From an uncultured Muribaculaceae bacterium (GTDB lineage: Bacteria; Bacteroidota; Bacteroidia; Bacteroidales; Muribaculaceae), in the NCBI GenBank assembly GCA_947627615.1, contig CANQWS010000018.1:1-61546 (forward strand): 61,546 nt of DNA, written 5' to 3'. The translations under genes were made by a program, and so were the position numbers. Positions within the stretch are counted from its first letter, which is position 1. Every line of letters starts with the position of its first letter. Below are positions 26,129 to 36,178 of this stretch, one piece after another. The notes beneath the pieces were generated by a model. That model saw only the letters and a list, made by a program, of their open reading frames with translations, was not told the DNA's origin and searched no databases.

Positions 26129-26799
26129 GACTTTTCTTTTTCTGAGGCTTCGCATGCCGACAGACGGCTGTACATCACGGCCAGATTGGCATAGATTGAA
26201 GTATTTTCTATCACTATCCCCGGCTTTACGGCTATACGGAAGGGGGTGAAATTCCACAGTGCGTGGACTCCCGCGTCCATGAGCATGTCGGCGGCCTCCT
26301 GCGCCCGTTCAACCGGCACGGCCACAATGCCTATCCCGGCGTCGTAGGACTTGAGCCGCGGTTTCAGCTCCACCGTGTCGAACACCGGTACGCCTTTGAT
26401 GGTGTTGCCTATGATGGAGGGGTCGGTGTCGAATCCGGCAACAATGTCAAGACCGAAACGCTGCAGACCGCGGTCGGCTATCAGGGCAGCTCCCAGTGAC
26501 CCTACGCCCATCATTACGGCGCGATGGCTTGCCGTGAACCCCAGAAAATTCTTTATCGCGGCCTCCAGCGCGTTCACCTCGTAGCCTATGCGCGTCTTGC
26601 CCTTGATGTTGAGCACTGACAGGTCCTTGGCTATCTGGGAGGAATCCACGTTGATGGCCTTGCCTATGGCCGTCGACGAGACGTATCCCACATTCTGTGA
26701 ACGAAGCAGGCTTATGTAGGCGAGATACCACGGGAGGCGCCGCAGTGTCGGTTCCGGAATCATCGGACGCAGGTTGCCGTTGAGTTTGTCTGTAGCCAT
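26125..26799 (-). CDS. rex: Redox-sensing transcriptional repressor Rex
   Basis: It binds DNA when the NADH/NAD ratio is low and represses fermentation and respiration genes. The 224-aa protein has a winged helix (about 14-80) containing IPEPTLRRLPWYLAY and SSQIAKDL, then a Rossmann domain with GVGSLG (98-103) and a C-terminal domain-swap helix. The length is typical. It is co-transcribed with the degenerate FAH-like gene. No clear Rex-type operator was found by eye in its own upstream region. Confidence 0.93.
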   Translation of the reverse strand: MATDKLNGNLRPMIPEPTLRRLPWYLAYISLLRSQNVGYVSSTAIGKAINVDSSQIAKDLSVLNIKGKTRIGYEVNALEAAIKNFLGFTASHRAVMMGVGSLGAALIADRGLQRFGLDIVAGFDTDPSIIGNTIKGVPVFDTVELKPRLKSYDAGIGIVAVPVERAQEAADMLMDAGVHALWNFTPFRIAVKPGIVIENTSIYANLAVMYSRLSACEASEKEKS

Positions 26800-26838
26800 C
26801 AGGTTTGTTCTTTATTTATGTAGGTTTGATTTACATTG

Positions 26839-28926
26839 TCAGAGTCTGCCGCGGGTACCGCCGCGTGTGCCCATACCGCCCATGCCGCTGCCTATACCGT
26901 TGCGACCCGCGTTGTTGCGGTTGGTCCTGTTGTAGTTTCTGTTCTTGCGTTTGCCGAAGGGGTCGTCGGGGTCAACGGCCGGATTGCCGAACTCGTCGTA
27001 GTACTGGTCCTCGTCCTCGTCGTAGGGATAATCATTCTCGCCCGCTTTCTTCTTCGGTTTGTTCTTCTTTATGTCAGCCGGCTTCTGGAGGTCGACGGGC
27101 GTTTCATTCAGATCCCATGGCTGGTTGATGTCCCAGTTTTTCCTCAGGTTGATTTTCTTGGGGAAGTAGTAGACGGCCTCCGGCATCAGCGAGTCGGCTA
27201 CATTTCCCGTGTCCCATTTCCGGTTGCCGTTGCGGTCAATTACCAGACGGGCGTAATAGGTGCCGGGAATGACATTGGCGAATGTGGCCGTGGAATTTTT
27301 CACGGCCTCGGTATAGACCGGGGCGTCCTGACCGTTGAGCAGCTGCACGAAGGCCGGTTCCTGACCGAGACCTGAGAGCGCGAACACTATGTTGCCGTAG
27401 TCCTCGAGCGATCTAACCGTGAATTCCATTTTGACGTTGCCGTTGTGGATTCCGTAGATTCCGGTCAGAGCCAGCGAGTCTATTGTCAGCCTGTATTTGC
27501 ATCCGGGCCTCCAGTTGTAGGCCGCGGTCAGATTCCTCGGACGGAGTTCCGCAGGATAATGGAAATCGGGAGTCTCCACGGCAGTCCACACCGTGTCCTT
27601 GGGCAGCATCATCTCCAGATGGAAGCCATTGAGGTCAAACGAGCGCAGCGGCTGGCTTGATTCGATGTCCATAACCGAATACACCTCAGCATCGGCGCCG
27701 GGCGATGTCTTTATGTCGAGCAGCTCAATCTTGGGCTGGTCCGGAATTGAATCGTTGTCTTTCTTCTTCTTTTTCTTTGCCTCGGCTTCTTTCTCCTTCT
27801 TGGCTTTCTTGCTGCCGCGGAGCGAGAAGTTCAGGGTGTCGGTTGTCCACGACAGCTGATCCAGAGAATCGGTGCGCAGATATGTCGTGGCCAGTTTCAG
27901 GGTGTCCAGAGCGCTGATGGCCGTGTCGGCTATCCAGTAGGTCAGGGTGTCGCGTGTGGCCGAAGCCTCAAGTACCGTGCGCAGAGTGAAATCCTCGCCG
28001 TCATACGGGCCGCCCACGAAACGCAGCGCCGGCAGCGTATCGGACGGGGCGCCCATCTCCAGATAAATCTTGTTGCGCTCGTTGCGCTCGTATTTGGTCA
28101 GGTACTGTGACTTGTAGTTTTCGTTGAACCATGTGAGCAGCAGGTCGTTGGGGGTGAACACCGTTATCTCGTGGACGAATGTGGAATCGGTCTCTCCGTC
28201 GGAGGCCTTGACGGTGTCCGTGCGGTTCTCGCGGTGGGCCGACGGCGAGATAAGTCCCGGGAATACGGCTATATCCTCCGTGCGGTCCCATTTGTTGTCG
28301 CGGTTCACGTCATTGATGGCGAACACGCGGTACTGTCCCGGCTTCAGATTCCTGATGGTGAACTGTCCCAGCTGGTTGGTGCGGGTGATGCGGTCAAACG
28401 GCACCTTTGTCAGGGCGGTGTCCGACAGATTGGAGTGCACGCCGACGAGCATTGACTGGGCCGGCTCAAGATTCTCGGCCGCAAAAACCATTCCGGAAAT
28501 GCACAGCGAGTCAAGCACCGGTCCGGTCGAGAAATCGAAAGCGAATCCGTCGAGCTGGTTACCCTCGTTGAGGTCCTTGATGGCATCGGTGAAGTCAATG
28601 GTGTAGGTGGTGTTGGGCAGCAGGGTGTCCTGAAGGGCCACGGTCACTCTGTGGCCCACGCCGGTAATTTTGGCCGGTGTTTTCTGGGCAGGGGAGATGA
28701 CCACCTTGTTGAGCGGGTCATCCACCTCCACGTTCTCATTGAACTCTATGATTATGCGGTCGCTTTTCACATTGAGCGCGCCGGGAGCGGGACGGCTTTT
28801 AACGAATACGGGAGGGTCCTCGTCGCGGGGGCCTCCTTCGGGACGTCCCATACTGGCGCACGCCGCAACAACGGCGGCTATTATGATCACAAGCGGCCAG
28901 CGCAGATATGTCAAGTCAGGTTTCAT
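26839..28926 (-). CDS. Ig-like domain (SbsA type) lipoprotein
   Basis: The role is unknown. The 695-aa lipoprotein has its lipobox at VAACAS (Cys23). An SbsA-type Ig-like domain follows at about 40-135 (DPPVFVKSRPAPGALNVKSD, PNTTYTIDF). A beta-sandwich with TIRNLKPGQYRVFAINDVN comes next, and a second similar domain has GTYYARLVIDRNGNRKWD near residue 590. A Lys-rich linker lies near 375-395. The tail (about 655-695) is rich in Asn, Arg and Gly, possibly to bind polyanions. Similar proteins are conserved in Bacteroidales. Confidence 0.82.
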   Translation of the reverse strand: MKPDLTYLRWPLVIIIAAVVAACASMGRPEGGPRDEDPPVFVKSRPAPGALNVKSDRIIIEFNENVEVDDPLNKVVISPAQKTPAKITGVGHRVTVALQDTLLPNTTYTIDFTDAIKDLNEGNQLDGFAFDFSTGPVLDSLCISGMVFAAENLEPAQSMLVGVHSNLSDTALTKVPFDRITRTNQLGQFTIRNLKPGQYRVFAINDVNRDNKWDRTEDIAVFPGLISPSAHRENRTDTVKASDGETDSTFVHEITVFTPNDLLLTWFNENYKSQYLTKYERNERNKIYLEMGAPSDTLPALRFVGGPYDGEDFTLRTVLEASATRDTLTYWIADTAISALDTLKLATTYLRTDSLDQLSWTTDTLNFSLRGSKKAKKEKEAEAKKKKKKDNDSIPDQPKIELLDIKTSPGADAEVYSVMDIESSQPLRSFDLNGFHLEMMLPKDTVWTAVETPDFHYPAELRPRNLTAAYNWRPGCKYRLTIDSLALTGIYGIHNGNVKMEFTVRSLEDYGNIVFALSGLGQEPAFVQLLNGQDAPVYTEAVKNSTATFANVIPGTYYARLVIDRNGNRKWDTGNVADSLMPEAVYYFPKKINLRKNWDINQPWDLNETPVDLQKPADIKKNKPKKKAGENDYPYDEDEDQYYDEFGNPAVDPDDPFGKRKNRNYNRTNRNNAGRNGIGSGMGGMGTRGGTRGRL

Positions 28927-28948
28927 GCTAATTTACGAAAATCTATTG

Positions 28949-28956
28949 CAAAAATA
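28949..28956 (-). promoter_or_regulatory. -7 element for the Ig-like lipoprotein gene
   Basis: TATTTTTG on the minus strand lies about 22 bp before the ATG. The 267-bp spacer also holds the divergent promoter at 29081. Confidence 0.5.
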
Positions 28957-29080
28957 GCTTATTATGGCGAATTATGGAATTTTTTCCTGAATATATTGCC
29001 TTAAAGACCTGCAATTATGGGCCTGGATGTGAAAAAGAAAAATAATTGGAGAGAAATGCGGTCAGGATGCAAATTTCATG

Positions 29081-29088
29081 TAAATTTG
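29081..29088 (+). promoter_or_regulatory. -7 element for the TPR operon
   Basis: TAAATTTG matches TAnnTTTG. A leader of about 100 nt would precede the ATG at 29194. No -33 box is evident. Confidence 0.5.
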
Positions 29089-29193
29089 TAGAAAATTCCA
29101 CACGAGGCCTTTCGGTGATTTCCGCATGGAAGCACCCAGAAGTCTCATAATGCTTATATATCAACGTATTCACTCCTGAATCACACCCTCCAG

Positions 29194-32178
29194 ATGAAAC
29201 GACGAATCGTTATAGGTGCCATGGTGGCGGCAGCAGCTTTGTCAGGCAGCCGCATCGAGGCGCAGATCAACAGCGCTACGGCTGCCGGCTACGTGTCGCG
29301 TGGCGTGGCCATGTACAATGACAAAAATTATGAGGGATGCCTTGACCAGCTCCTGCAGGTGCGTAACCTTGACCCGGTGACAGCCCAGCAGGAAGAGGCC
29401 CTCTACTATATAGCGATGTCAACACTCTACTGTGGCGATGACGAGACTCTTGACCTGCTGAACGATTTCCTGCGCCGCTATCCACAGAGCCATCGCTGCA
29501 GTGACGTGACGGTCGCCATAGGCGATTATTATTTCACCCGAGGCTCCTATACCGAGGCTCTGCAGGCCTACCAGAAGGTTGACCCCGACGCCCTTGACGA
29601 TGACCGCCGTGAGGAAATGCTTTACCGTCAGGCCTATTCATCGATGCTTCTCGGTGACTACGCCCGCGCCGGCGAGCTGTTTGACCTGCTGACGGCCTCG
29701 AAGGAATATTCCAACGCCGCCACTTTTTATAAGGCTTATCTCTATTACCTCGACGGAAACTTCGACCAGGCCATGGCATGGTTCCGCAAGGTCGATACAT
29801 CACGCGAACCGGGAACGGCGGCCGATTACTACATCAGCCAGATCTGTTTCATGGACAAGGACTACTCCCAGTCCCTGCAGCTGGCCCGCAAGGTGCTCGG
29901 CGGCAACTGCGTGGCGCAGTTCCGCCCGGAAATGAACCGCATAGCCGGAGAATCGCTCTACAATCTCGGCGACGAGAAGGCGGCCATACCGTATCTGCGT
30001 GACTATGTGTCGGAGACCGCCGATGTGCGCCCCACCGCCTACTATATCCTCGGCGTGAGCGAGTACAATGCGGGCAATTACCGCGAGGCAGCCGACATGC
30101 TCCGTCAGGCCACTGACATGCCTGACGCAATGGGACAGAGCGCAAACCTGTATCTGGGACAGTGCTATGTCAAGGAGGGACAGCCCGACGGCGCCATGAT
30201 GGCTTTCGAGAAAGCTTTCCGCGACAACTATGAAAGCCGTGTGGCCGAAGAGGCCTTCTATAATTATATTGTGGCCCGTGTTGACGGCGGCCGCATGCCG
30301 TTCGGCAAATCGGTCAGCATAATGGAGGAATTCCTTGACAAATATCCGCGGTCGCGGTATGCCGACGATGTCCGCCAGAATCTTGTAACCGGTTTCATGA
30401 GCGACAATGACTATGAGAGCGCGCTGCGCATCATTGAATCCACGGCTGATCCGTCGAAGAATATGATCGCCGCCAAGCAGCGTGTACTCTTCATGCTCGG
30501 CACACGTGACTATCAGTCACAGCGCACCGCCAAGGCCATTGACTATCTGGACCGCGCCTCGGAAATCAGCGGAGCTTCACCCGAAATTCACCGCCAGAGC
30601 CTGCTTTGGCTCGGTAACGCCCAGCTCGATGCCGGAAAGCTTGAGGATGCCTCCCGCAGCTATCTCGGCTATCTTGAGGCGGCTCCCTCCACTGATGCCA
30701 ACCGCCCGCTCGCATACTATAATCTCGGCTACACACGCTTCCGTCAGAACCGTTGGGACGACGCCATAACCAACTTCCGCAGAGTCTCCAATGCCTCAGG
30801 CGTAAGCTCGGCCATGAAGTCCGACGCCCTGAACCGTCTGGCTGACTGTCTGTACTATAAGGAGCGCCCCGATGAGGCCGCCACGGTCTATACCGAGGCC
30901 TACGAGGCAAATCCCCAGTCCGGCGACTATGCTCTCTATCAGGCCGCTCTGATGAAAGGCCGTCAGGGCGACAATGCCGCACTGATCGACGCCATGGACG
31001 AGATGATGAGCCGGTTCCCTGCTTCTCCGCTCGTGCCGGCGGCCATGCTTGAAAAAGCCCAGGCTTTCGTGGCCCTCGGTCAGACCGCCGATGCCTTGGA
31101 GACATATTCATCGCTCGCCAAGACCTATCCCAGCACTTCGCAGGGCCGCAACGCCTACCTGCAACTTGCCGTCACGCAGCTCAACGCCGGAAACACGGCT
31201 CCCGCCATCGAATCCTATAAGGCTGTGATAAGCAAATATCCCACCAGCGAGGAAGCTCAGACGGCCATCGAGGACCTCAAGCAGCTCTACGCTGCCGAAG
31301 ACAGGCTCTCGGAATTCGCTGAATTCGTGAACTCCGTGCCCAACGCCCCCAAAATCGACGCCTCCACGCTTGACGCCGCCGCATTCCAGGCCGCCGAGAC
31401 CGATTACATTGACAACGGCCACACTTCCAGACTGGCCGCATATCTGCGCGATTATCCCCACGGCGCCTACGAGCCTCAGGTGCTCTATTATCTCGCTGAG
31501 TCCTCGTCGAACAACGGCGACAGCGATACGGCGCTTGAATATGTGTCAGGCATTCTGACCGATTATCCTGATGCCGAGGTGGCCGAAGCCGCTCTGCTCC
31601 TGAAGGGCGACAACGAGCTCGGCCAGGGCAAGACGGAGGTGGCCCTGAACACCTACACCGAGCTGGAGCGCCGCGCCTCGTCGCCCTCCATGCTTAACGA
31701 GGCCCGCAAAGGAATCATGCGCACGGCTCTGGAGCTGCACAGATATGACGATGTGATAGCCGCCGCCGACAAGATTGCCTCCACATCGGCCCCCGGAACG
31801 TCTGAAATGGAAGAGGTGGACTTCACCCGTGCCGAAGCGCTTGATGCCAAAGGCAACCATGAGGAAGCCTACCGCATCTGGCGTGAACTCGCGGAGACTC
31901 CGAGCGACGTCTACGGAGCCAAGAGCTCGGTCTATCTCGCCGAATCGCTCCTGCGCGGCGGAGATGCCGAGGGCGCCCTGCGCACCGCTGACGCTCTGAT
32001 CAACGCCGAGACGCCCCACAATTACTGGCTCGCCCGTGCGTTCATAGTCTACTCCGACGCGCTGCGCAAACAGGGCAAGACATACGACGCCGACGCTTAT
32101 CTCAAGAACCTCAAGGCGAACTATCCCGATAACGACGAGGATATATTCCTGATGATAAACGAACGTCTCGACCGATAA
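29194..32178 (+). CDS. Large periplasmic tetratricopeptide-repeat protein
   Basis: The 994-aa secreted protein has a signal peptide (about 1-24, ending IEAQ) and is otherwise tandem TPR/BamD-like helix pairs, for example YNDKNYEGCLDQLLQVRNLDP, RGSYTEALQAYQKVDP and AGNTAPAIESYKAVISKYP. It is likely a scaffold in the periplasm or outer membrane. It begins an operon with a receptor-like barrel, GT2 and pyrC. The receptor-like gene follows 58 bp downstream, so the two may act together at the outer membrane; that link is inference. Confidence 0.85.
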   Translation: MKRRIVIGAMVAAAALSGSRIEAQINSATAAGYVSRGVAMYNDKNYEGCLDQLLQVRNLDPVTAQQEEALYYIAMSTLYCGDDETLDLLNDFLRRYPQSHRCSDVTVAIGDYYFTRGSYTEALQAYQKVDPDALDDDRREEMLYRQAYSSMLLGDYARAGELFDLLTASKEYSNAATFYKAYLYYLDGNFDQAMAWFRKVDTSREPGTAADYYISQICFMDKDYSQSLQLARKVLGGNCVAQFRPEMNRIAGESLYNLGDEKAAIPYLRDYVSETADVRPTAYYILGVSEYNAGNYREAADMLRQATDMPDAMGQSANLYLGQCYVKEGQPDGAMMAFEKAFRDNYESRVAEEAFYNYIVARVDGGRMPFGKSVSIMEEFLDKYPRSRYADDVRQNLVTGFMSDNDYESALRIIESTADPSKNMIAAKQRVLFMLGTRDYQSQRTAKAIDYLDRASEISGASPEIHRQSLLWLGNAQLDAGKLEDASRSYLGYLEAAPSTDANRPLAYYNLGYTRFRQNRWDDAITNFRRVSNASGVSSAMKSDALNRLADCLYYKERPDEAATVYTEAYEANPQSGDYALYQAALMKGRQGDNAALIDAMDEMMSRFPASPLVPAAMLEKAQAFVALGQTADALETYSSLAKTYPSTSQGRNAYLQLAVTQLNAGNTAPAIESYKAVISKYPTSEEAQTAIEDLKQLYAAEDRLSEFAEFVNSVPNAPKIDASTLDAAAFQAAETDYIDNGHTSRLAAYLRDYPHGAYEPQVLYYLAESSSNNGDSDTALEYVSGILTDYPDAEVAEAALLLKGDNELGQGKTEVALNTYTELERRASSPSMLNEARKGIMRTALELHRYDDVIAAADKIASTSAPGTSEMEEVDFTRAEALDAKGNHEEAYRIWRELAETPSDVYGAKSSVYLAESLLRGGDAEGALRTADALINAETPHNYWLARAFIVYSDALRKQGKTYDADAYLKNLKANYPDNDEDIFLMINERLDR

Positions 32179-32236
32179 ATAAAGGATTCATTCCCCACAA
32201 AACCGAACCATTCCGTATCAAACACCAAATAAACTT

Positions 32237-34018
32237 ATGATACTCAATCATAAATCTGTAGCTCTGGCCGCCCTGATGCTTCTTGCCGCAGGCCCCGGCC
32301 TCTCAGCTCAGGAAAATCTCACACAGGAGATAACCGTCAGACATCACGAAGAGGTGAAGCCTACCGACGCCGTGAAAATCAACGCGAGCCCGGTGGTGAC
32401 CATGCCCCCTCTGCAGGCAAGCCGTCTCACCTACGGCATGCGCCAGATCCGTGTGGGCGTCCCGGCTTCTATTTCCTCGCTTTCGCCCGCCGCATACGGC
32501 GATACTATATATGTGTCGCCTTACAAAGGATATGCATCACTCGGCTATCTGCCCATGCTCAACCTCGGAGCCTCGGCCGGCTATAAATTCATTGACAACG
32601 ACCGCGTGCGTCTCAACGGCTGGTTGCAGTATGACGGGACGAGCTATCGCGGCGATCTGCCCTGGCAGCCTGCCGACGTGGCCGACAAGGAGAGCGTGCG
32701 TCTGCGCCGCAACTTCGTGACCCTCGGAAGTGCGTTGCACACTGCTGTAGGCCGTCAGTCATTCATCGACATGGGGCTTGACTACACGTTCGCCCGTTTC
32801 AACACTCCTTCCTGCGACGGAATGGACAACCAGAACGTGCATCGGTTCAACCTTCAGGGCCTCTGGACCATAAACACCGGGAAATGGAACGGCGGCGCAG
32901 GACTTTCGTACGGACACTTCGCCTACGGCAATCTCATCAACATGGACGCCTCCTATTTCACCGAATCAGCCGACCAGACTCCGGTGGAAGACTGGCCCGC
33001 CCTTGTTGACAAGGCTAAACGCCCTGTGCGCGAGGACCGCATAACCGCCCATGCTTTCGTGGCAGGCAAGGTGCTCGGTGCCGAAGCCGCCGGCCTTTCG
33101 GTCAACTTCTCGTATCTCACCTACGGACGCAATTCCGCGGTGGCCGTACTGCCCGGTACCGATTGGGCCGACGGCGGGATGGCTCTGAGACCCCTCGGGT
33201 CGTTCTCCCACGGGCTGCTTTCGTTCCGTCCCTATTACCGCACCACATGGAACCACATAGACCTTGACCTCGGCGCCAATCTCGAAGTGACCGTCAACAA
33301 CGGACGTGTGTTCCACATATCGCCTTCGGCCCAGGCCACATGGAAACCTGCCGACCTCGTGGCGGTCTATGTCAAGGCCAACGGCGGCGAACGCCAGAAC
33401 ACTCTCGGCTCGCTCTTTGACGTGACATATTATTCCATTCCCAACGTTGCATACAACAATTCCCATGTGCCCCTCAACGGCGAGGTGGGTGTGACAATAG
33501 GCATGTTCCGCGGTTTCTATGCCGAACTTGCCGCAGGTTATGCCATAGCCAATGACTGGCTGATGCCCCTGATGCCCGATCCGCAGACCACCATGTTCAG
33601 CCCCGTTGACATGAAAGGTTACAAACTGCACATAGCGCTCGGTTACAGATACCGCAATCTGGCCGAGGCCTCGATAAGTTTCGAGCGGGCTCCGCAGAAA
33701 GTGGACAGAGGCTTCTTCCTGTGGCGTGACCGCGCCAAAAATGTGGCCGAGGCTAATCTGCGCGTGTCGCCCATAAGCAGCCTTGACATCAATATCGGCT
33801 GGACCTACCGTGGCGGCCGTATGACCGGCACAGGCACAGGCGAGCTGATGCCGCTCGGTAACGTCAATGCGCTTTCGGTGGGCGGAATCTACCGTATAAC
33901 CCCGCAGTGGAGCGCATTCGCCAATGTGGAGAATATTCTCAACCATCGCTTCACACTCATCGGCGGACTGCCTTCGCAGGGCGTAGGCGGCCTCGCAGGT
34001 GTGTCATACAAGTTCTAA
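32237..34018 (+). CDS. TonB-dependent-receptor-like outer-membrane barrel without plug
   Basis: The 593-aa protein has a signal peptide (about 1-24), a short region with ITVRHHEEVKPTDAVKI, then only transmembrane beta strands to the end (GGLAGVSYKF, terminal Phe). Late strands resemble TonB-receptor barrels (YRITPQWSAFANVENILNHRF), but no TonB box, carboxypeptidase-like domain or plug is seen. It is therefore probably a barrel partner of the TPR protein rather than an active importer. Confidence 0.75.
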   Translation: MILNHKSVALAALMLLAAGPGLSAQENLTQEITVRHHEEVKPTDAVKINASPVVTMPPLQASRLTYGMRQIRVGVPASISSLSPAAYGDTIYVSPYKGYASLGYLPMLNLGASAGYKFIDNDRVRLNGWLQYDGTSYRGDLPWQPADVADKESVRLRRNFVTLGSALHTAVGRQSFIDMGLDYTFARFNTPSCDGMDNQNVHRFNLQGLWTINTGKWNGGAGLSYGHFAYGNLINMDASYFTESADQTPVEDWPALVDKAKRPVREDRITAHAFVAGKVLGAEAAGLSVNFSYLTYGRNSAVAVLPGTDWADGGMALRPLGSFSHGLLSFRPYYRTTWNHIDLDLGANLEVTVNNGRVFHISPSAQATWKPADLVAVYVKANGGERQNTLGSLFDVTYYSIPNVAYNNSHVPLNGEVGVTIGMFRGFYAELAAGYAIANDWLMPLMPDPQTTMFSPVDMKGYKLHIALGYRYRNLAEASISFERAPQKVDRGFFLWRDRAKNVAEANLRVSPISSLDINIGWTYRGGRMTGTGTGELMPLGNVNALSVGGIYRITPQWSAFANVENILNHRFTLIGGLPSQGVGGLAGVSYKF

Positions 34019-34043
34019 GAACATCCAATAAAAACTACCGGTT

Positions 34044-34829
34044 ATGAACCAGGACAATCAAATGATTCCGGGCAGCGCTTCCGCTTCTGACAGTGTGGTG
34101 ATCATACCCACCTACAACGAGCGGGAGAATGTCGCCGCGATAATAGAGGCTGTGCTTCGTCAGCCGAACCCCATGGACGTGCTGATAATTGACGACGGTT
34201 CGCCTGACGGTACTGCCGACATAGTCCGCTCGAAAATCAAGGAACATCCCGGACGCGTCCATCTGGTGGAACGCAAGGGAAAGCTCGGACTCGGCACCGC
34301 CTATATAGCCGGTTTCAAGTGGGCGCTTGACCATAAGCAGTATGACTACATCTTTGAGATGGACGCCGATTTCTCCCACAACCCCGACGCGTTGCCCGAG
34401 CTTTACAAGGCCGTGACCGAAGGCGGGGCGGATGTGGCCGTGGGGTCGCGCTATGTGACCGGCGTCAATGTGGTCAACTGGCCCATGGGGCGCGTAATCA
34501 TGTCATACTACGCATCGGTCTATGTGAGAATGGTCACACGCCTCGATGTCCATGACACCACCGCCGGATTCGTGTGCTACCGCCGCCGGGTCCTCGAGAC
34601 TATAGAACTCGACAAAATCCGGTTCAAGGGCTATGCCTTCCAGATTGAGATGAAATTCACCGCCGCCCAGTGCGGTTTCAGGATAGTTGAGGTCCCCATA
34701 GTGTTCGTGAACCGGGTGCTCGGCACGAGCAAGATGTCGGGCGGTATATTCGGAGAGGCTTTCTTCGGTGTTATTCGCCTCAAAGTGTCAAGCTGGTTCA
34801 GGAAATATCCCAAATATGTGGAGCAATGA
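34044..34829 (+). CDS. Glycosyltransferase family 2, polyprenol monophosphomannose synthase type
   Basis: It probably transfers a sugar from a nucleotide donor to a polyprenyl phosphate at the inner membrane. The 261-aa protein begins with a short extension, then VVIIPTYNERENVAAII (about 18-34), LIIDDGSPDGTADIV (donor Asp residues) and EMDADFSHNP (metal Asp). The order and length match soluble DPM1-like enzymes. It lacks the membrane helices of longer GtrB-type enzymes. Its stop overlaps pyrC (ATGA). Confidence 0.9.
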   Translation: MNQDNQMIPGSASASDSVVIIPTYNERENVAAIIEAVLRQPNPMDVLIIDDGSPDGTADIVRSKIKEHPGRVHLVERKGKLGLGTAYIAGFKWALDHKQYDYIFEMDADFSHNPDALPELYKAVTEGGADVAVGSRYVTGVNVVNWPMGRVIMSYYASVYVRMVTRLDVHDTTAGFVCYRRRVLETIELDKIRFKGYAFQIEMKFTAAQCGFRIVEVPIVFVNRVLGTSKMSGGIFGEAFFGVIRLKVSSWFRKYPKYVEQ

Positions 34830-36178
34830 AAGATTCGCGTATCCTCATACATAATGTCACAGTCATCAACGAGGGCCGCCGGTTCCTGGGCTACGTTATG
34901 ACCGAGGGCGAGTTCATCTCGGCCGTAGGCGAGGGCGAGCCTTCGCCTGAAATGTTTTCGGACTGCGAGGCCATTGACGGAGCCGGACGTCTGCTGCTCC
35001 CCGGAGTGATTGACACCCACGTCCATTTCCGCGACCCGGGACTCACGCAGAAGGCCGATATGGAGAGCGAGAGCCGCGCGGCCGTTGCCGGCGGAGTGAC
35101 CTCGTTCATAGACATGCCCAACACCAAGCCTCTCACTGTGACCCGCGAGGCTCTTGACAATAAACTCAGGCGCGCAAGCGAGGTATCGCTCGCCAACTAC
35201 GGTTTCTTCATCGGAGCCACTTCCACCAACCTCGATGAACTGAAACAGACCGACTATACCCGGTGTGCGGGCATAAAGCTTTTCATGGGCTCGTCGACCG
35301 GCGGAATGCTTGTCGATTCCCTTGACATGATGGAAAGCATCATGAGGGAGGTCCCGGTGCTGATGGCCGTTCATGCCGAGGACGAAAAACTGCTGTGTGC
35401 CAATCGCGAGGCTGTCGTGGCGCGTTACGGCGAGAATCTCGAGATGGAGTTCCATCCGGTAATCCGCAACCACAAGGTCTGTTTCTCGGCCTCAAGCAAG
35501 GCTGTTGAACTGGCCCGACGGCTCAATCACAGACTGCATCTGCTACATGTGTCGACCGCCGACGAGCTGCAGCTTCTCTCTCCCGGCTCACCGGAAGGGA
35601 AGCTGATAACCGCCGAGACATGTCCGCAGTATCTCGCTTTCAGTGACGAGCAGTATGCCATGCTGGGTGCCCGCATAAAATGCAATCCCGCCATAAAACG
35701 TCCGGCTGACCGCGACGCCCTCCGCAAAGCCGTCAATGAGGGACTCATCGATACCATAGCCACCGACCATGCCCCCCATCTGCTCAAGGAGAAGCAGGGC
35801 ACGGCGCTGACCGCGGTGTCCGGGATGCCGCTCATTCAGTTCTCCCTGACGCTGATGCTGCAGATGGCCGAAGAGGGCCTTTTCGAGCCTGAGACCATAG
35901 TGGAGAAAATGTGTCACAATCCCGCGAAAATCTACGATATTGACCGCCGCGGCTTCCTGCGGCCCGGTTATTATGCCGATCTGGTGCTGGTCGACAATGA
36001 CTGCGAGCCATACACCATTACTGACGCCTGGGCCATAAGCAAATGCGGATGGACGCCGCTGAGCGGCCTGACGGTGAGCAACAAGGTTGACCTTACGATG
36101 GTCAACGGACGTGTGGCCTACCGTTTCGGGGTCCTGTTCTCGCAGACACGCGGTAAGGAACTGAAATTCAACAGATGA
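34826..36178 (+). CDS. pyrC: Dihydroorotase
   Basis: It closes N-carbamoyl-L-aspartate to dihydroorotate in pyrimidine synthesis. The 450-aa protein has metal ligands H65 and H67 in DTHVHFRDPG, the substrate segment VTSFIDMPNTKP, the lysine in GIKLFMGSSTGG and the catalytic Asp in IATDHAPH. Length and motifs place it in the class I/long form found in Bacteroidales. The start overlaps the GT2 stop and the stop overlaps the next gene, so the three are translationally coupled. Confidence 0.93.
   Translation: MKDSRILIHNVTVINEGRRFLGYVMTEGEFISAVGEGEPSPEMFSDCEAIDGAGRLLLPGVIDTHVHFRDPGLTQKADMESESRAAVAGGVTSFIDMPNTKPLTVTREALDNKLRRASEVSLANYGFFIGATSTNLDELKQTDYTRCAGIKLFMGSSTGGMLVDSLDMMESIMREVPVLMAVHAEDEKLLCANREAVVARYGENLEMEFHPVIRNHKVCFSASSKAVELARRLNHRLHLLHVSTADELQLLSPGSPEGKLITAETCPQYLAFSDEQYAMLGARIKCNPAIKRPADRDALRKAVNEGLIDTIATDHAPHLLKEKQGTALTAVSGMPLIQFSLTLMLQMAEEGLFEPETIVEKMCHNPAKIYDIDRRGFLRPGYYADLVLVDNDCEPYTITDAWAISKCGWTPLSGLTVSNKVDLTMVNGRVAYRFGVLFSQTRGKELKFNR

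Noticed and set aside
26129-26257. N-terminal extension of the FAH-like protein
   Set aside because: It lies inside rex, and family members start at MKIIAV.
32966-33946. Minus-strand open frame of 326 codons
   Set aside because: It lies wholly within the barrel gene on the other strand and is His/Gly-rich as expected of an antisense shadow.
34631-35473. Minus-strand open frame of 280 codons
   Set aside because: It spans the GT2-pyrC junction on the opposite strand; both of those genes are certain.
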